Source: Alistipes sp.
GTDB taxonomy: Bacteria > Bacteroidota > Bacteroidia > Bacteroidales > Rikenellaceae
Reading direction: 5' to 3'
DNA length: 64,000 nucleotides
NCBI GenBank assembly: GCA_021201825.1
Contig: JAJQED010000028.1
Location: forward strand, 84,250 to 148,249
Position 1 is the stretch's first letter. Each line of letters starts with the position of its first letter. Shown here piece after piece: positions 8,802 to 17,487 of the stretch. A model generated the notes under the pieces. The model worked only from the letters and a program-made list of their open reading frames with translations, was not told where the DNA came from and did not search any database. The translations under genes were made by a program, and so were the position numbers.

Positions 8802-10457
8802 TTAGCCTTTCCCGAGCAGGGTCTCCGCCTGACGGACGGCCGCCTCGGTAACCGTGCTGCCGCTGAGCATTTTGGCTATCTCGGCTACCCGTTCCCGGTC
8901 GTCGAGGCGCCTGATCGCGGTGCGTATCTTGCCGCCGGTCTCGTCTTTATATACGAAGAAATGGTCCGTACCCTTGGCCGCCACCTGCGGCAGATGGGTG
9001 ATATTTATTACCTGCATGCCCGCCGCGAGCGAGTTGATGATCTCGCCCATAGCGTCGGCGATCTTGCCCGACACCCCGGCGTCTATCTCGTCGAATATTA
9101 TGGTCGGCAGCCGACGGCTGCGGGCGGCGATGGATTTGAGCGCCAGCATCACGCGGGACATCTCGCCCCCCGAAGCTATCTTCTCTACCGGGCATGCCTG
9201 CGTACCCGCATTGCCGCTGAACATAAACCGAATATCGTCTCCCCCGCTGGGCTTCAGGTCATCCGACGGTGTGATCTCCACCTTTAAAACCGCGCCCGGC
9301 ATCCCGAGCGACGAGAGTATCCCGGCCGCCTCTTTCCCGATGGCCGCCGACGCTTCGGTCCTGCCGGCTGTTATTTTCCCGGCAAGTGCCATAGCTTCCG
9401 ACCGCAGGTCTTCCACACGGTGGCGTACGTTATCTATATTCTCCGAAGACGACGCTATAGCCCCGAGCCTCTGTTTATAATCCTCATGGATGGCAAGCAG
9501 TTCGGCGATGTTTGCCGCCCCGTGCTTCTTTGCGAGGGAAAAAAGCAGAGCCAGCCGCTCCTCGGTCCGTTGCAATGCGGCCGGATCGTCCTCGATCCTG
9601 TCGGCTTCGGCCGCCACTTCCCGCTCTATATCTTTAAGTTCCTCCCTTACGCTGTCGATCCTCGAGGCATACCCGGCCGCCCTGGGATAGAACCCCTCGA
9701 GCTTAGTTAGCGCACCGGCCGAATTTTTCAGCGCGACCAGCACCCCGTCCTCTTTACCGAGCATTTCTCCCGTATCGGCCAGCAGCCGTTTTATCTCCCC
9801 TGCGTGGGCCAGTTCGTCCAGGGCCGCTTCGAGCTGCTCCTGCTCCCCGGCGGTGAACGCGGCCGCATCGAGTTCGCCGACCTGGTGCCTGAGCCATTGC
9901 TCCTCGGCTACCGACCGTTCGGCCTCGGCAATCAACCGGCTCAACTCGGCCGAGGTCTTTTTGAGCGAAGAATATGTCTCGGCATACCTGGCCACCAAAT
10001 TGTTATGCCCAGCCATACCGTCCACTACCTGAAGCCGGAACCCCTCGTCTGCAATTCGCAGGCTTTGGTTTTGCGAATGGACATCGATAAGGTACGCCCC
10101 TAATTCTTTAAGGAACTGCAGCTGCACCGGCAGGTCGTTTACATAGGCCCGGCTCTTGCCCTGCGGCGATATGACCCGCCGCACCACGGCCGTCCCGTCA
10201 AAGTCCACGTCGTTCTGCTCGAACAACGGCTCCAACCCGTAACCCGTAATGTCGAAAACACCCTCCACTACGCAGTTCCGCTCCCGGTCCATGATCACCG
10301 AAGCGTCGGCCCGGTTGCCGAGCAAAAGCCCCAGGGCCCCGAGCAGGATGGATTTGCCCGCCCCTGTCTCCCCGGTCACGATATTGAGTGAGGTGCCGGG
10401 CAGAAGCGAAAGCGAATCTATGAGCGCGTAGTTCTCGACCGTAAGTTCGGTAAGCAT
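8802..10457 (-). CDS. recN: DNA repair protein RecN
   Basis: A 551-residue SMC-like ATPase used in double-strand break repair. Walker A GETGAGKSI is at 29-36, long coiled-coil segments fill roughly 150-370, and the C-terminal lobe has the SGGEMSR signature, the FDEIDAGVSG Walker B region and the ITHLPQVAA segment typical of RecN. The start at 10457 (MLTELTVENYALIDS) is chosen because RecN proteins begin directly with this strand; an upstream extension in the same frame is not conserved-looking. Last gene of the bamD-omega-coaBC-recN run, 40 bp after coaBC. Confidence 0.96.
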   Translation of the reverse strand: MLTELTVENYALIDSLSLLPGTSLNIVTGETGAGKSILLGALGLLLGNRADASVIMDRERNCVVEGVFDITGYGLEPLFEQNDVDFDGTAVVRRVISPQGKSRAYVNDLPVQLQFLKELGAYLIDVHSQNQSLRIADEGFRLQVVDGMAGHNNLVARYAETYSSLKKTSAELSRLIAEAERSVAEEQWLRHQVGELDAAAFTAGEQEQLEAALDELAHAGEIKRLLADTGEMLGKEDGVLVALKNSAGALTKLEGFYPRAAGYASRIDSVREELKDIEREVAAEADRIEDDPAALQRTEERLALLFSLAKKHGAANIAELLAIHEDYKQRLGAIASSSENIDNVRHRVEDLRSEAMALAGKITAGRTEASAAIGKEAAGILSSLGMPGAVLKVEITPSDDLKPSGGDDIRFMFSGNAGTQACPVEKIASGGEMSRVMLALKSIAARSRRLPTIIFDEIDAGVSGKIADAMGEIINSLAAGMQVINITHLPQVAAKGTDHFFVYKDETGGKIRTAIRRLDDRERVAEIAKMLSGSTVTEAAVRQAETLLGKG

Positions 10458-10497
10458 AAAAATGTCGGTAGGTTTCCGGTATAACCGGGTGTTGAAA

Positions 10498-11709
10498 TTA
10501 GCTGTTTTTTCCCGAACGGGCAAAACATGCGGCCAGTTTGTCCACGATAACGCCTGCGGCACGGAGTTTATCCATCAGCGGGTAACTGTCCCGGTTGCCC
10601 CCGCGGTCCAGTATGGTAATCACATTGGTATCTACACCGAACCCGGCCCCCTCGTCACGCAGGGAATTAAGCACTATTAGGTCCAGATTCTTCTTTTCTA
10701 GCTTTTGGCGGGCGTTCACCTCCTCGTTATCGGTTTCCAGGGCGAACCCGACCAATATCCTGTCCGCTTTTACACGGCCCAGCTCGGCTGCGATATCCCG
10801 GGTTTTACCAAGCCCGATGGAGATATCCCCCTCCTGTTTCTTGATCTTGGCCGGATGATATTCCGACGGGGTGTAGTCCGCTACGGCGGCACACAGTACC
10901 GCGGCATCGCACTCCCTGAACACCTCTGCCGAGGCTTCATACATCTGCCCGGCGGTTTCCACCCTTATTACCCCGACGCCGGCGGGCGCCTTTATATTCA
11001 CGGGCCCGCTCACCAGCACAACCTCGGCCCCCCTGTGTGCAAGTTCCCCGGCAATGGCATAACCCATCTTGCCGGTGGAGCGGTTGGAAATAAAGCGTAC
11101 GGGATCGATCGGTTCCAAGGTCGGGCCTGCCGTTACGAGGATTTTACGCCCCGCCAGGTCCTTTTTTTTTTCGAAGAACCGCATCAAAAAGTCCACGATC
11201 TCTTCCGGCTCGGCCATGCGGCCCTTGCCGGTTAGCCCGCTGGCAAGTTCCCCCTCGCCCGGCTCTATTATATGCACGCCGTCCCGCACAAGCGCCGCGA
11301 TGTTACGCTGCGTAGCGGCATGGGCGAACATATCCAGGTCCATCGCCGGAGCGGCGAAAACGGGACACCGGGCCGACAGGTAGGTCGTAAGCAACAGGTT
11401 GTCCGCCACGCCCGTGGCCATCTTTGCCATCGTATTTGCCGAAGCCGGGGCTATTACATAGGCGTCCGCCCACTCCCCGAGGCTGATATGGGAATTCCAC
11501 CGGCCGTCCTCCGGGTCGAAAAAGTCGACCAGGATCGGGTTCTTCGAAAGCGTGGCCATCGTAAGCGGCGTGATGAACTCCTTGGCCAGCCGGGTCATTA
11601 CCACCCGCACCTCGGCCCCCTCGCGGATAAGGCCACGGACAAGTATAGCAGCCTTGTAAGCTGCTATACTACCTGTGATACCTACCAGTATTTTCTTTCC
11701 CTTTAACAT
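10498..11709 (-). CDS. coaBC: Bifunctional phosphopantothenoylcysteine decarboxylase / phosphopantothenate-cysteine ligase
   Basis: A 403-residue two-domain coenzyme A biosynthesis enzyme. The N-terminal flavoprotein (CoaC) domain, about 1-180, starts with ILVGITGSIAAYKA and carries the PASANTMAKMA motif. The C-terminal CoaB domain starts near 190 with the TAGPTLEPIDPVRFISN segment that binds the nucleotide and contains STGKMG. Length and domain order are those of normal Dfp proteins. It follows the omega subunit gene by 35 bp and precedes recN, a grouping seen in many Bacteroidetes. Confidence 0.96.
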   Translation of the reverse strand: MLKGKKILVGITGSIAAYKAAILVRGLIREGAEVRVVMTRLAKEFITPLTMATLSKNPILVDFFDPEDGRWNSHISLGEWADAYVIAPASANTMAKMATGVADNLLLTTYLSARCPVFAAPAMDLDMFAHAATQRNIAALVRDGVHIIEPGEGELASGLTGKGRMAEPEEIVDFLMRFFEKKKDLAGRKILVTAGPTLEPIDPVRFISNRSTGKMGYAIAGELAHRGAEVVLVSGPVNIKAPAGVGVIRVETAGQMYEASAEVFRECDAAVLCAAVADYTPSEYHPAKIKKQEGDISIGLGKTRDIAAELGRVKADRILVGFALETDNEEVNARQKLEKKNLDLIVLNSLRDEGAGFGVDTNVITILDRGGNRDSYPLMDKLRAAGVIVDKLAACFARSGKNS

Positions 11710-11744
11710 ATGTACACGGGAATTACCTGCAAATCCGGTTCCGC

Positions 11745-12071
11745 TCAGGCCTGCTCGGGGCTGGCTTCGCGGAAATATACCTTGTCCTCGAGGAATTCCT
11801 CGGTCGCCACAAGCGACGGTTTGGGAAGACGCTCGTAGTAGCGCGAAATTTCGATCTGCTCGCGGTTCTCGAAAGTCTCCTCGAGCGAATCGGTCGTGGA
11901 GGAGAAGTCCGCCAGTTTGCGGGTCAGCTCCTGCTTCATGTCCACCCCGATCTGATTGGCCCTTTTGGAGATGATGACCACCGATTCGTAAATGTTGCCC
12001 GTTTTTTCGTCCAGGTCGGTAAGTTTGCGCGTCACGGTGTTGTTCGGGATCGCGTTCTTTTTGATTTCCAT
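11745..12071 (-). CDS. rpoZ: RNA polymerase omega-like subunit (Rpb6 family)
   Basis: A 108-residue acidic protein. The segment TGNIYESVVIISKRANQI is the Rpb6/omega core that clamps the C-terminus of beta'; the rest is the Bacteroidetes-type extension, with YYERLPKPSLVATEEFL near the C-terminus. It sits between bamD (19 bp upstream) and coaBC, the usual Bacteroidetes location. It is shorter and more divergent than proteobacterial omega, so the family assignment depends on the core motif plus context. Confidence 0.85.
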   Translation of the reverse strand: MEIKKNAIPNNTVTRKLTDLDEKTGNIYESVVIISKRANQIGVDMKQELTRKLADFSSTTDSLEETFENREQIEISRYYERLPKPSLVATEEFLEDKVYFREASPEQA

Positions 12072-12090
12072 CGTATTGTCGTCTGTTCTT

Positions 12091-12957
12091 TTAATCCACG
12101 TTGAGCCTGTTCAGTATATCGTTCAGATCGTCCATATCCTCGTCCTCGTCGATATTCTGGTAATTGGCGATATAATCCTTGGCGGTCTCCTGCATCTTGT
12201 CCAGCTCTTTGATATATTTGCTGTCCGGGAATTCCGACACAAAGTTATAATAATTATCCATCATGTCCAGGTACCTGTCCCGCTGCAGAGAAACGATCGA
12301 ATTATGCGCCAGCAGGTAGTTGGACTTGGTTATAAGGTACATGATCTCCTCGCGGTGGTTCGAGTCCGGGAACTGGTTCAGGGCGTTCTTCAGCGCCACC
12401 ACCGCCGCCTTGTACCGGCCTATCTTATAATACGTTCGGGCGTTAATGTATGCCTTGTCGTACAGTTTCTGCTGCAACTCGGCGATATCCATCTCCAGCA
12501 CCTCCCGTTTCACGCTGTTGGGATAGCGCTCCATATATTCGTCAATGGCTATCAGCGCCCGGCGGGTTGCCGCCTGGTCCCGGTTGGGGGACGGGGAAAG
12601 GTAATAGAACCCCTTGGCGTACATATACTCGGCATCCTCAAGGAACGGACTGCTGCCGTAAGTGTGCCGGAACTCGTCCAGAAGCATCGCACTGGTTTCG
12701 AAATCGCCCGATTTATAGTAAGAAGCGGCCATGTAATATGCCACCGAGTCCCCTTTCATGGTCCCGATAAAATAAGGAGCCACGTCCTGCAGCAGCTGAG
12801 CGCTCTTCTGGTACTTCCCGGCCTCATAGTATTCCAGGGCCTTGTCGTACATCCGCTGGTAGTCCTTGCTTTTAAGTAATTTCTGGTACTCGCTACATCC
12901 GGCGACCGCTGCCGCGAGGGCGAACAAAAGGAAGATCCGGGAAAAATTTCTCACCAT
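12091..12957 (-). CDS. bamD: Outer membrane protein assembly lipoprotein BamD
   Basis: A 288-residue lipoprotein of the BAM complex that inserts beta-barrel proteins into the outer membrane. The signal peptide ends in the lipobox AVAGC with Cys21 as the acylated residue. The mature part is built of TPR helices from the start (SKDYQRMYDKALEYYEAGKYQKS pattern broken over 30-55) through to about 240, with an acidic tail rich in DEDMDD. Length is normal for Bacteroidetes BamD. It is the first gene of its operon, with a promoter 39 bp upstream. Confidence 0.93.
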   Translation of the reverse strand: MVRNFSRIFLLFALAAAVAGCSEYQKLLKSKDYQRMYDKALEYYEAGKYQKSAQLLQDVAPYFIGTMKGDSVAYYMAASYYKSGDFETSAMLLDEFRHTYGSSPFLEDAEYMYAKGFYYLSPSPNRDQAATRRALIAIDEYMERYPNSVKREVLEMDIAELQQKLYDKAYINARTYYKIGRYKAAVVALKNALNQFPDSNHREEIMYLITKSNYLLAHNSIVSLQRDRYLDMMDNYYNFVSEFPDSKYIKELDKMQETAKDYIANYQNIDEDEDMDDLNDILNRLNVD

Positions 12958-12995
12958 AAAAAACAGCTAAATTAGCGCCATTGCTTCAAGGCAGG

Positions 12996-13003
12996 CAAAG
13001 TTA
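12996..13003 (-). promoter_or_regulatory. -7 promoter element for bamD operon
   Basis: Minus-strand TAACTTTG, a full TAnnTTTG match, 38 bp ahead of the bamD ATG. No exact -33 TTTG at the expected spacing. Confidence 0.55.
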
Positions 13004-13235
13004 CACATTTTTAACGACGTTTAAAAAAATATATTGCCCGGAAATATTTTTTAGCGGGGACATCCGGTTTTTCTTTTCCCGGCGCCCGGACACGGCACCC
13101 GTTTGCCGGGCGGCGCCCGGGGAACAACGGCTGGCTCCGGCCGGTACCGATGCACGGAAACCGCCTGTCCCCGCCTGCCGGCATGCAGGGACGGCTAAGC
13201 ATTAATACCACTTTTAATTATCGATAAAATATCGT
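13004..13235. other. Divergent intergenic region between bamD and the oxoamine synthase gene
   Basis: The whole gap 12958-13316 is about 360 bp and holds two divergent promoters (12996-13003 minus, 13236-13243 plus). The middle is very GC-rich, including a strong GC hairpin around 13096-13122 (CCGGGCGGCGCCCGG). No credible coding frame is present. Confidence 0.5.
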
Positions 13236-13243
13236 TAGATTTG
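13236..13243 (+). promoter_or_regulatory. -7 promoter element for the oxoamine synthase gene
   Basis: TAGATTTG, matching TAnnTTTG, 73 bp before the chosen start codon at 13317. Confidence 0.55.
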
Positions 13244-13316
13244 CAATGTTTTAACTCCTGCGGCCCACGGGGCCGGACGCTCAAGCTTACAAATTTCAAA
13301 ATAAAACCTAAGCAAA

Positions 13317-14567
13317 GTGGATATACTCGAACGGATCAAGAAAGACGCCGGGGGTCCCATAGGGATGTACCAGGCGTACAGCCACGGCTATTTTTCATTC
13401 CCCAAACTGGAGGGGGACATCGGCCCGCGAATGAAATTCCGGGGCCGCGAGGTCCTCAACTGGAGTCTTAACAACTACCTGGGGCTTGCAAACCATCCCG
13501 AGGTACGCAAGGCCGACGCCGACGGCGCGGCCGAGTTCGGCATGGCGGCCCCGATGGGCGCCCGCATGATGAGCGGGCAAACCAAATACCACGAACAGCT
13601 GGAGCGTGAGCTGGCCGCGTTCGTCGGCAAGGAAGACGCGTTCCTGCTCAACTTCGGCTACCAGGGGATGATCTCGATCATCGACTGCCTGCTCACCCGC
13701 AAGGATGTGGTGGTTTACGACGCCGAGTCGCACGCCTGCATTATCGACGGCCTGCGTATGCATACCGGTAAACGGTTCGTCTTCGGCCATAACGATATGG
13801 AGAGCCTGCGCAAACAGTTGGGCCATGCCAAAAAGGTAGCTGCCGAGACCGGCGGGGGTGTGCTGGTGATCACCGAGGGTGTGTTCGGGATGAAAGGCGA
13901 CCTGGGCAAGCTGGACGAGATCGTGGCGCTCAAAAAGGAGTTCGACTTCCGCCTGCTGGTGGACGACGCCCACGGCTTCGGCACCATGGGTCCGGACGGC
14001 CGGGGTACGGCGCACCACTTCGGGGCGATCGAGGGGGTGGACGTGTTGTTCAACACGTTCGCAAAGTCGATGGCCGGTATCGGCGCGTTCGTAGCGTCGC
14101 ACAAGTACGTGATCGACTTCCTGCGCTATAACATGCGCTCGCAGACCTATGCCAAGTCCCTGCCCATGCCGATGGTGATAGGGGCGTTCAAACGGCTGGA
14201 ACTGATAAAGACCCATCCGGAATACCTCCAAAAGCTGTGGAACATCGTCGACGCCCTCCAAAACGGTTTCCGGGACCGTGGGTTCGACACCGGGGTTACC
14301 CAGTCTCCGGTAACGCCGGTGTTCCTCAAGGGGGATATTCCCGAGGCTACTAACCTGGTGGTGGACCTGCGCGAGAACCACAACCTGTTCTGTTCGGTGG
14401 TGGTATATCCGGTTATTCCCAAGGGGGAGATAATCCTGCGCATTATCCCCACGGCTGTGCATACCCTCGAGGATGTGGAGTACACCTTGAAATGCTTCGA
14501 CTCGATCCGCGGCAAGCTCGAGTCGGGCGAGTACCGCAAACCGATGCCTAACATGGCAGACAAATAG
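13317..14567 (+). CDS. PLP-dependent alpha-oxoamine synthase, probable serine palmitoyltransferase
   Basis: A 416-residue fold-type I PLP enzyme of the family containing serine palmitoyltransferase, 2-amino-3-ketobutyrate CoA ligase and 8-amino-7-oxononanoate synthase. The cofactor motif DDAHGFG and the Schiff-base Lys250 in FNTFAKSMAG are clear, and ESHACIIDG carries the ring-stacking His. Bacteroidales are known to make sphingolipids with such an enzyme, which would condense serine with a fatty acyl-CoA in the cytoplasm. The sequence has no biotin or threonine genes beside it, which favours that role, but the closely related alternatives cannot be excluded. The chosen start is GTG; the next Met (MYQAYSHGYF) would remove 16 residues. 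Confidence 0.75.
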   Translation: MDILERIKKDAGGPIGMYQAYSHGYFSFPKLEGDIGPRMKFRGREVLNWSLNNYLGLANHPEVRKADADGAAEFGMAAPMGARMMSGQTKYHEQLERELAAFVGKEDAFLLNFGYQGMISIIDCLLTRKDVVVYDAESHACIIDGLRMHTGKRFVFGHNDMESLRKQLGHAKKVAAETGGGVLVITEGVFGMKGDLGKLDEIVALKKEFDFRLLVDDAHGFGTMGPDGRGTAHHFGAIEGVDVLFNTFAKSMAGIGAFVASHKYVIDFLRYNMRSQTYAKSLPMPMVIGAFKRLELIKTHPEYLQKLWNIVDALQNGFRDRGFDTGVTQSPVTPVFLKGDIPEATNLVVDLRENHNLFCSVVVYPVIPKGEIILRIIPTAVHTLEDVEYTLKCFDSIRGKLESGEYRKPMPNMADK

Positions 14568-14663
14568 AGGCGCAGGAGCCTGTCCCACAAGCGCCTGGGC
14601 CGTAATGGCTTGGTTATTGTTACACGTAATGCGTTATTTTTAACATTAATGGTGTAAGCCTTT

Positions 14664-14699
14664 GGCGGTGCGGATCGGAAGCCGCGCCGCCTTTTTTAT
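14664..14699 (+). terminator. Terminator between oxoamine synthase gene and pepD
   Basis: Arms GGCGGTGCGG (14664-14673) and CCGCGCCGCC (14682-14691) pair with one G-U, followed by TTTTTTATT. It lies about 95 bp after the stop and could serve both converging genes. Confidence 0.8.
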
Positions 14700-14716
14700 T
14701 GCAAATGGCAAAGGCT

Positions 14717-16168
14717 TCAGCCGAGCGCTTTGAGCCCGGCCACCAGAAAATCCCAGAATTTTTGTACCGACCCTGTTTCGAGGCGTTCGTCCGGGGAATG
14801 CACTCCCCGGAGCGTAGGGCCGATGGAGATCATTTCAAGGTGCGGATACTTCTCCAGGAACAGCCCGCATTCCAGCCCGGCATGGATAGCCCGGACTTTG
14901 GCGTCGGTCCCGAAAAGTTTGCGGTAGGTATTTTCGAACACTTCCAGCAGCCGTGAATCAGGGTCGGGCTTCCAACCCGGGTAACCCTCCGAATGCCTTA
15001 CCCGGGCCCCGGCAAGCTCCATCACGCTCCTTACGGACTGTGCCGCGGCATAGCGGGCCGGGTCCACCGAAGAGCGCTGCGAGGTGGTAACCACTATACT
15101 CTGCTCTTCCTGTTTGACCGAGGCGAGGTTTGTTGAGGTCTCCACCAAGCCGGGAATCGCACTGCTCATGGCCAGCACCCCGTTCGGCACTCCCAACAGG
15201 GCGTTCAGCAACCTGTCCTGCACACTCGGATGGATAAAGGTTTCCCGTTGCAGCTCTTCGCTCACCAGTATATCCATGCCGGGCTCCGCATGGGAGAACT
15301 CCTCCCGGGCATCCACGGCAAAATTTTCGTATACTTCGAAAAACCGCGCCATAAGGCGGACCGGCACCCCGACTACGGCATGCGCCTCACGGGGAATGGC
15401 GTTGCGCAGGTTTCCGCCATCGATTGCCGACAACCTGATCCCCGCTTCCCGCTGCCCGGCATACAGCAACCTTGCAAGCAGCTTATTGGAATTGGCCAGC
15501 CCCTTGTCTATATCATCCCCGGAATGGCCGCCTTTCAGGCCGTTTATGTTCACGCTGAAAAAGGCATATCCCTCCCCGGCCGGTTCTGTCCCGTAAGGGA
15601 ACCGGGCGACGGTATCTATCCCACCGGCACAGCCTATGAATATTTCCCCCTCGTCTTCGGAATCGAGGTTGACCAGGTAACGGCCCGTTATCATATCCCG
15701 TCCGAGATTGAACGCACCCGTAAGGCCCGTCTCCTCGTCTACGGTAAACAGGGCCTCGATGGGTGGCAAACCCGGTTCGTCCGCTATGAGCAGGGCCAGC
15801 GCAGCGGCCATACCTATGCCGTCGTCCGCGCCGAGCGTCGTGCCACGGGCTTTAACCCAGTCCCCGTCCACATATGCCTCGATCGGGTCGTTGTCGAAAT
15901 CGAAGACAACGTCCGAGTTCTTTTCGCAAACCATGTCCACATGGCTTTGCAGGACGACCACCGGCTTTGCGGCTCCCTCGCCCGTGGCCGGACGGCAAAT
16001 GACGATGTTCCCCGCGCTGTCTTTCTTAAAAGGCAGCCCGTGCTCGCGGGCGAACTGCTCGAGGAATGCTATTATCTTCCCCTCTTTTTTGGAGGGGCGC
16101 GGCACGCGGGTTATCCGTTCGAATATCTCCCAAACCGGCTGCGGCGAAAGGTGTGACAATTTACCCAT
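14717..16168 (-). CDS. pepD: Aminoacyl-histidine dipeptidase (peptidase D, M20 family)
   Basis: A 483-residue zinc dipeptidase that cleaves Xaa-His and other dipeptides in the cytoplasm. Metal and catalytic motifs visible in order are VVLQSHVDMV (His/Asp ligands), TLGADDGIGMA (bridging Asp) and VDEETGLTGA (catalytic Glu plus ligand Glu), then the lid domain with NINGLKGGHSGDDI and the C-terminal IHAGLECGLF. The start at 16168 gives MGKLSHLSPQPVWEIF, the usual family N-terminus; the open frame further upstream does not look coding. Single gene, no signal peptide. Confidence 0.93.
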   Translation of the reverse strand: MGKLSHLSPQPVWEIFERITRVPRPSKKEGKIIAFLEQFAREHGLPFKKDSAGNIVICRPATGEGAAKPVVVLQSHVDMVCEKNSDVVFDFDNDPIEAYVDGDWVKARGTTLGADDGIGMAAALALLIADEPGLPPIEALFTVDEETGLTGAFNLGRDMITGRYLVNLDSEDEGEIFIGCAGGIDTVARFPYGTEPAGEGYAFFSVNINGLKGGHSGDDIDKGLANSNKLLARLLYAGQREAGIRLSAIDGGNLRNAIPREAHAVVGVPVRLMARFFEVYENFAVDAREEFSHAEPGMDILVSEELQRETFIHPSVQDRLLNALLGVPNGVLAMSSAIPGLVETSTNLASVKQEEQSIVVTTSQRSSVDPARYAAAQSVRSVMELAGARVRHSEGYPGWKPDPDSRLLEVFENTYRKLFGTDAKVRAIHAGLECGLFLEKYPHLEMISIGPTLRGVHSPDERLETGSVQKFWDFLVAGLKALG

Positions 16169-16290
16169 AACGTATATTTTTCGATCTGTCCCGATTATAC
16201 CCGCTATTGCAATGCACGGCGCTCGCGGCATCGGCAGCAATGCGGGCGGTAAAACCCTCGCTAATTTAAATAAAATGCACCGAAGTTTGC

Positions 16291-16298
16291 TACATTTG
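16291..16298 (+). promoter_or_regulatory. -7 promoter element for ispF
   Basis: TACATTTG, matching TAnnTTTG, 26 bp ahead of the ispF ATG. Confidence 0.55.
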
Positions 16299-16324
16299 CA
16301 ACCGGCACACTAAATTTCCGGGAT

Positions 16325-16807
16325 ATGGACGGCATCAGGATTGGGCACGGTTACGACGTACATGCCCTGCGCGAGGGGCTTCCGCTGATAATCGGCGGTG
16401 TCCGCATTGAACACGAAAAGGGCTTCGTAGCCCATTCCGACGGCGACGTACTGGTCCATGCGCTGTGCGACGCCCTGTTGGGCGCCCTGGCCCTCGGGGA
16501 TATCGGGGCACATTTCCCCGATACGGACCCCGGCTATAAAGGTGCCGATTCCATGCAGTTGCTTGCAAAGGTCTACGGCCTTGCCCGGGAAAGGGGTTAC
16601 CGGCTGGTAAACGCCGATATGACCGTCCTGATGCAAAGGCCCAAACTGCGCCCCCACATCGACGCCATGCGGGCCAATATAGCACGGGCCCTGTCGGTCC
16701 CGGTCGATACCGTGTCCGTCAAAGCCACCACCGAGGAGAAGCTCGGCTTTACCGGAAGCGAGCAGGGAGCCGCCGCCCATGCGGTGGTCCTGCTTACCCG
16801 TGCCTGA
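16325..16807 (+). CDS. ispF: 2-C-methyl-D-erythritol 2,4-cyclodiphosphate synthase
   Basis: A 160-residue enzyme of the MEP isoprenoid pathway that forms the cyclic diphosphate with loss of CMP. The N-terminal GHGYDVH gives metal ligands Asp11 and His13; [18 protein letters not shown] carries the third metal ligand, and FPDTDP and [13 protein letters not shown] are family motifs. Length is normal. It stands alone here, without the ispD partner often found next to it. Confidence 0.97.
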   Translation: MDGIRIGHGYDVHALREGLPLIIGGVRIEHEKGFVAHSDGDVLVHALCDALLGALALGDIGAHFPDTDPGYKGADSMQLLAKVYGLARERGYRLVNADMTVLMQRPKLRPHIDAMRANIARALSVPVDTVSVKATTEEKLGFTGSEQGAAAHAVVLLTRA

Positions 16808-16840
16808 CGGGCCCCGGAGCCCGTCCGTGGCGCCTTTCCC

Positions 16841-17350
16841 TTAATATATCTTGGTCATAAACCCGGTGTAGCTCACCGTGGTATTGTTGACCGCCGAGAT
16901 TTCCAGTGTCGCATCACCGGTACATACACGTACGGTCAACTTGAAATGGTAGTTGGTCGCGCTGAAGAGCGTGTCGGTGAACGTTATTGTCCAATACTGC
17001 CCGTCCTGCGACTGTTCCGCCTTATACTCCCCCACGTTGCTCAGCGTGTAATTGAGCATGGTGCGGCGGTAAGGGGCCATCAACCCCGAGAGATAGGGCA
17101 GGTTGAGGTCGATATATTCGTCATAGACGTTCATCCGGTAATTTACGTTCGAGATCTGCATCCGGCGGCCGGCCGGTTGTATCTGCATGAACTGCGGCTT
17201 GAAAGAATAGACGTGCGAGCGGACCAGCGAGTCCATATATTCGCAATACTCCTCGCTCTTCATCCGGCGCTCCTCTTTCGTGAGGCCCCGGTTCGAAGCG
17301 CATGAACAGAACCCCGCCACGGCAAGGGCTAAAACGATCAGGTGTTTCAT
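16841..17350 (-). CDS. DUF4251 family lipoprotein
   Basis: A 169-residue protein with a lipoprotein signal (hydrophobic stretch ending in GFCSC, modified Cys near residue 16). The mature part matches the pattern of the Bacteroidetes DUF4251 family: MNVYDEYIDLNLPYLS in the middle and a C-terminal sheet ending in SYTGFMTKIY. The fold is known from the family to be a small beta-rich domain; function is not known. The start at 17350 is chosen because the lipoprotein signal begins there; the frame is open upstream but lacks any feature. Single gene. Confidence 0.75.
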   Translation of the reverse strand: MKHLIVLALAVAGFCSCASNRGLTKEERRMKSEEYCEYMDSLVRSHVYSFKPQFMQIQPAGRRMQISNVNYRMNVYDEYIDLNLPYLSGLMAPYRRTMLNYTLSNVGEYKAEQSQDGQYWTITFTDTLFSATNYHFKLTVRVCTGDATLEISAVNNTTVSYTGFMTKIY

Positions 17351-17487
17351 GATTCTTTTTTTTCGGTTTAATTCACAAGCGAACGACTCAAATATCCTGC
17401 CCCGGATACCGCCGTTGTATATCGTTCGGAAAAAATCAGTACCTTTAGGAACCACGTTTCCCGTGTAACCGCCTTAACGTACTACCT

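Noticed and set aside
8542..8805. 87-residue plus-strand frame in the leuA-recN gap
   Set aside because: No family resemblance, no ribosome binding site, and it runs into the recN 3' end; kept only as a note in the interval entry.
13395..14588. 397-residue minus-strand frame
   Set aside because: Antisense shadow of the PLP oxoamine synthase gene; no protein-like features.
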